Assembly (NCBI RefSeq): GCF_050908995.1
Contig: NC_135121.1
Location: 14,260,001-14,324,000, forward strand
Reading direction: 5' to 3'
Source: Andrena cerasifolii
Taxonomy: Eukaryota > Arthropoda > Insecta > Hymenoptera > Andrenidae
DNA: 64,000 nt
The notes under the pieces are model-generated. The model had not been told where the DNA came from. It ran no database searches and saw nothing but the letters and a program-made list of their open reading frames with translations. A program made the position numbers and the translations under genes. Positions 60,454 through 64,000 of the stretch are shown piece by piece; position 1 is the stretch's first letter, and each line of letters begins with the position of its first letter.

Positions 60454-61403
60454 AGCCATTGCAGTGGTGACCCCCCTTAAGGAAGTAAACGATGACAGAG
60501 AACGTATATTAGGAGGAATAGAATTATAATAATAGTAGGATGTATTGGAGAAGGACCAAAATTGAAAACCCAATACATTCGCAGGGGCCGCTGCACCTGC
60601 AGCCATAAATTGATAAAATTGATACAGAACAGCGGTAGGAAACATGCTTAGCTAACAGTCTCCGTATCGGTATGGACCAGTCGTAAGGAACCGCTCAGGA
60701 GCAATGACCAATGCGGAATAGTAGGTGCAGCGACCGACAGCGGGACATTATCGCGAGGTATCTCTTCGTACGTACGACTGCTATAACCGTCGATCGGAGG
60801 ATACCCTGATAACGAATGCATATTGATGTGTGCACGTACTTGCGACTATCGAGTGACGTTACGCGTGTCTCATTAGCGTGTATGTACGAATTACTCTGGT
60901 ACGCGTCGGATCGAAATGCGCTGGTTAACCGAGAAGCGAGCTGCGGCCAAACACGACCGTTCTAAGCAGATTTAGGGCCTGACCGCGTAGGAATCCTGGG
61001 AGATTAGCCCGGTCGCTTTGGCCCGCCAGCTCCTCAGCGCGGGCGAGATTCTCGTCTCCTTTAGTCCGCGAAAAGTACCCTTAAATCGTTGACAAGATTA
61101 TTTGGCCTCCGACTATCGAGCCTCGGATATTTGAATGAGAACGTTGAGTTTAGGGGGGATAATCACTGCGTTGGGTCGGAAGAAAATTTTATTTTTGGGT
61201 CTGGCAATACTGTCTTCTGTTAGGATATATCGATTTGCTAAAAATGCACGCTTCGGAGAATAAAAGGTATCGAAGGTTGTTGCTAATTTAATTTTGCTCG
61301 GGGTTATTTGCCGTTGGAGTTTATTCGTAGATGCAGAAGCTGTTTTGTGATTGCTTCTGAAATTTCTTTGTGACTTCTAGGAATTTAATTTTGGAATTCG
61401 ACT
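60454..61403. other. No certain gene; GC-rich patch at 60.64-61.08 kb
   Basis: CpG-rich but with stops in all frames; candidate conserved non-coding DNA. A word CCCCCCTTAAGG at about 60472-60483 resembles a TTAA element end without a partner. Confidence 0.45.
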
Positions 61404-61527
61404 AATTTTTTCCTTATTTAATCTACGACTCTCAAATTTTCTTTGTCGACGCCAGATTTATACAGAGAAAATGATGAGGCGCCGACTTACAAAAGTTGAG
61501 AGTCGTAGATTATATAAGGAAAAAAAT
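61404..61527. repeat. Hairpin with about 37-bp arms
   Basis: TTTTTTCCTTATTTAATC then TACGACTCTCAA is inverted at about 61493-61527 (TTGAGAGTCGTAGATTATAT then AAGGAAAAAA). The loop is about 50 bp. Confidence 0.75.
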
Positions 61528-64000
61528 CATTTTTTACCTTTTGGTGCATTTTTATTTTTTTGAAGTAGGTTTTAATTTTTTTTTTAATTCGCAGTAGGTT
61601 CTATGATGTATTGCCGATTGTGCGATTAGGGCCTGTTGCGAAACAATAATTTGCAATAAAATAGCTGTTATGTATAACTCAAAATGTCATTTTTACCATG
61701 AAATTTTTCTGTTTAAAATAAAATGAAAACTTGAAAATGTCACGATCCAACAATAGATACTATATCTCAGAATGCTCTGATAATATTTGAAGACAGTGGG
61801 TAACAATAGATCCTGATACATTTTGATAATTGATTTATTTTTTATTTTATTGCATATGATCATTTGGAAGTAGTGATTATTTTAAAGGTATAGTATTTTT
61901 CGTTCGGAGTGCAACTTACAAATTCATGGAAATTAATTAATGTTAATTAAACTCTCAAGAGTTTATGTCAATTACGAGACACAAAGGATAAGAATTTATT
62001 ACAATTTTACTGCGAAAGAATGTATAACCCTCGTAACTCTGAAAAAGATGAGTTTAGAAGAGTTGTGCTTAGCAAAACATTGTATTCAGTGTTCTCGTCC
62101 TTTGAAATCGTCTAAATTCTATCCTACACATTTTTTTGCAGTATTCTCATGATACAGCTACTCGCGTTTCAAAGACTCGAAACTTTCACTTCTCACTCCT
62201 ATGTCCAACAGTCAGAGTAAACGAAAATAAAGTTATCACTGGCAAGAATTCCTTTATTAAAGAATAAGAGTTTTTTCCAGCAACAACGAAGCAGTTTTAA
62301 ATTACCTCACTAATGCATCCACAACTTTCGTTATTCATATCTTGCACAAAGATATTAGACACACCATCAAACGAATTCTTCACATTTCTATTATCCATCC
62401 ATTTAAGTCGCTTTCCTCTAAATTCATTTATTAAAGGCACTCATTAGCGCCAAACTGTACTATGACGACAGTTCCTAAACAGAACTTAGAGTCAAAGAAA
62501 ATTTAAGAAAAACAAAAGGAACCCTTTCAGCTCTTCGAAATAGCTCGCAGTTCAAAGGCTTGACAAGTTTCGTTATCGCTTCGTTCCCTTTCCCTTATCG
62601 CCCACTTTTTAAACTTTACAACGTTCCGTCGAAGCCTCCAATTCCCCCACCCACCCCGGGCTTAATTGAATCGTGCTATCTTCGTAATGATTCTCTCTAG
62701 AGGGTGGCCGCACTCGCGTCAGCTTTTATATTCGCTGGAAGAACAGCTTCGCCGCGAGATGTCAGTGAATCGTGGAAAGGAAATCCCTGATCTTCTACCA
62801 GGCTTTCCCAGCAAACACGTGATGCGCTTGTAAATGTGCCCGGCGCACATACGCCAAGATACGTTCCTAAATGTAAAGCCTACACAGTGCGTCCCAAAGA
62901 ATGAAAGAAACTTCATTACCTGCCTGGAATACAATATTCGAGTAGGAATATCAGCTCTCCGTGGAATTCCATTTCTATAAACTTTAGCTTTAACTAACTA
63001 TTTTAATACGCAGCTTGAGGCAACTCGAAACAGGGGGATTAGAAAGGATGGCGGATTTATAAAAAGAACCAGAAGCTTATAATTCCTACAAACAGAACTT
63101 TCATAATTACTATAGTGCTTCATAATTATTACAGGCAGGACAGGATTAAAACTTTTGGGGCCGGGGGCTATCAAGCCTTTGAAAACCGGGAGGGGGAGGG
63201 GGCTGTAAAAAAATGTTGTAATAATACATACAATAAACTATGTAGATCTTCAAAAATTGAAATTTATTCTAAATAAAATTAAGCAACGTTTAATCATAAC
63301 GAAAAATAATGACTTCCAAATAAATAATATTAAAAGACAAACTTCGAGAATATATTTTAACATACATTTTTGTGCGATTTTTAATTATTCCAAAGGGGAA
63401 GCAGTAAACCAAAATTAGGTAAATTACTTTTTTACCTAAATGCAAGGCTTAAAAAGGCCCCTGGAATGTGAGGCCCAGGCTAGCCCAATGAAGTGTTTAA
63501 CCCTTCGTATTATGATTTTTTTATTTTACCCAAAAACATTCTTATCGATCCATTTTTGTCCACACTTCATCGTAAAAATAAGCAAAACATTTCTAGTGCA
63601 ACAATTTTCTGTATGAATGAGGAAATATGGATATAACACCAGTGTTGAACCATGCATAAAGATACCTACGTATTATAATGTTAAGCCAATACTCGGTTTT
63701 GCAGAATGTGTTACACACATTATTATGTTCGACATCAAATTTATTTACAGAGGAAATCCGAAATAATTGAGAGAAATCAGCATTTGCCTGGTATTTTCAG
63801 TGGTCCTGGTGAAATTAAGAGTCGCAATCAACAATACGAGATACTGTACCACAGTAGAATGTGTGAATGTAGAATTTCTACGAATGTATTTCTGTCCTAA
63901 CGACACTTGTTACGTATGGTAATAGTAAAGTAACGCTTTTAAGTTCATGAAAAAGCCCCCAAATAACGTGCATGATTTTTTCAATTCGTGTAACACGGTT
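61528..64000. other. No gene seen
   Basis: AT-rich apart from 62550-62900. G-rich words at about 63150-63205 (GGGGCCGGGGGCTATCAAGC) and at 63455-63485 (GGCCCAGGCTAGCCC) could be ends of a decayed dispersed element. Short frames at 61940-62152, 62719-62934 and 63706-63900 lack motifs. Confidence 0.45.

Overview
The window looks like nuclear DNA from an insect. The base composition is AT-rich, with isolated GC- and CpG-rich patches. There are no compact operons and no bacterial gene order. Exon-like blocks carry GT/AG splice signals, and there is a non-LTR retrotransposon 3' end, TTAA-flanked DNA elements, many foldback (MITE-like) elements and a tRNA-derived sequence. Patches of this kind fit a hymenopteran (bee, ant or wasp), but that placement is inference. 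Almost all short reading frames are chance frames. The window is mostly intron or intergenic DNA filled with repeats.

The best host-gene evidence lies at 24.7-27.6 kb on the + strand. A CpG-rich, stop-containing block (about 24728-25446, pyrimidine-rich acceptor, GTGAGT donor) looks like 5' untranslated exon or promoter DNA. About 1.7 kb downstream, an open GC3-rich exon (27122-27548) encodes a Gly/Arg/Ser-rich, probably N-terminal segment of a protein I do not recognise. No later exon of that gene could be identified, so it probably continues in long introns beyond the window.

The rest is best read as a repeat landscape. (1) A 43-bp minisatellite built on the palindrome GACGAGTTAACTCGTC lies at 7.05-7.73 kb. 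A second, shorter copy at 25.5-26.4 kb is split exactly at its central TTAA by a 0.73-kb TTAA-flanked element. (2) Another TTAA-flanked element with perfect 21-bp termini is at 32193-32908. (3) Two foldback families have three copies (1-511, 28243-28652, 52363-52793) and two copies (14432-14869, 19608-20009), and their terminal sequences are related. (4) A 2.84-kb element at 48824-51662 contains a roughly 1.9-kb palindrome, whose core carries a small Cys-rich candidate exon with a GTAAGT donor. (5) The 3' end of a 5'-truncated non-LTR retrotransposon is at 35599-36040 (minus). (6) A Penelope-like, hammerhead-like segment is at 38230-38510. (7) Many single hairpin MITEs and tandem arrays are scattered between.

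Other GC-rich patches (7.86-8.44, 11.8-12.6, 31.0-32.2, 33.6-34.1, 36.2-36.8, 39.1-41.4, 46.7-47.6 and 60.6-61.1 kb) have overlapping frames on both strands but no convincing exon. They may be conserved non-coding or regulatory DNA. No rRNA gene, intact tRNA gene, CRISPR array or complete protein-coding gene was seen.
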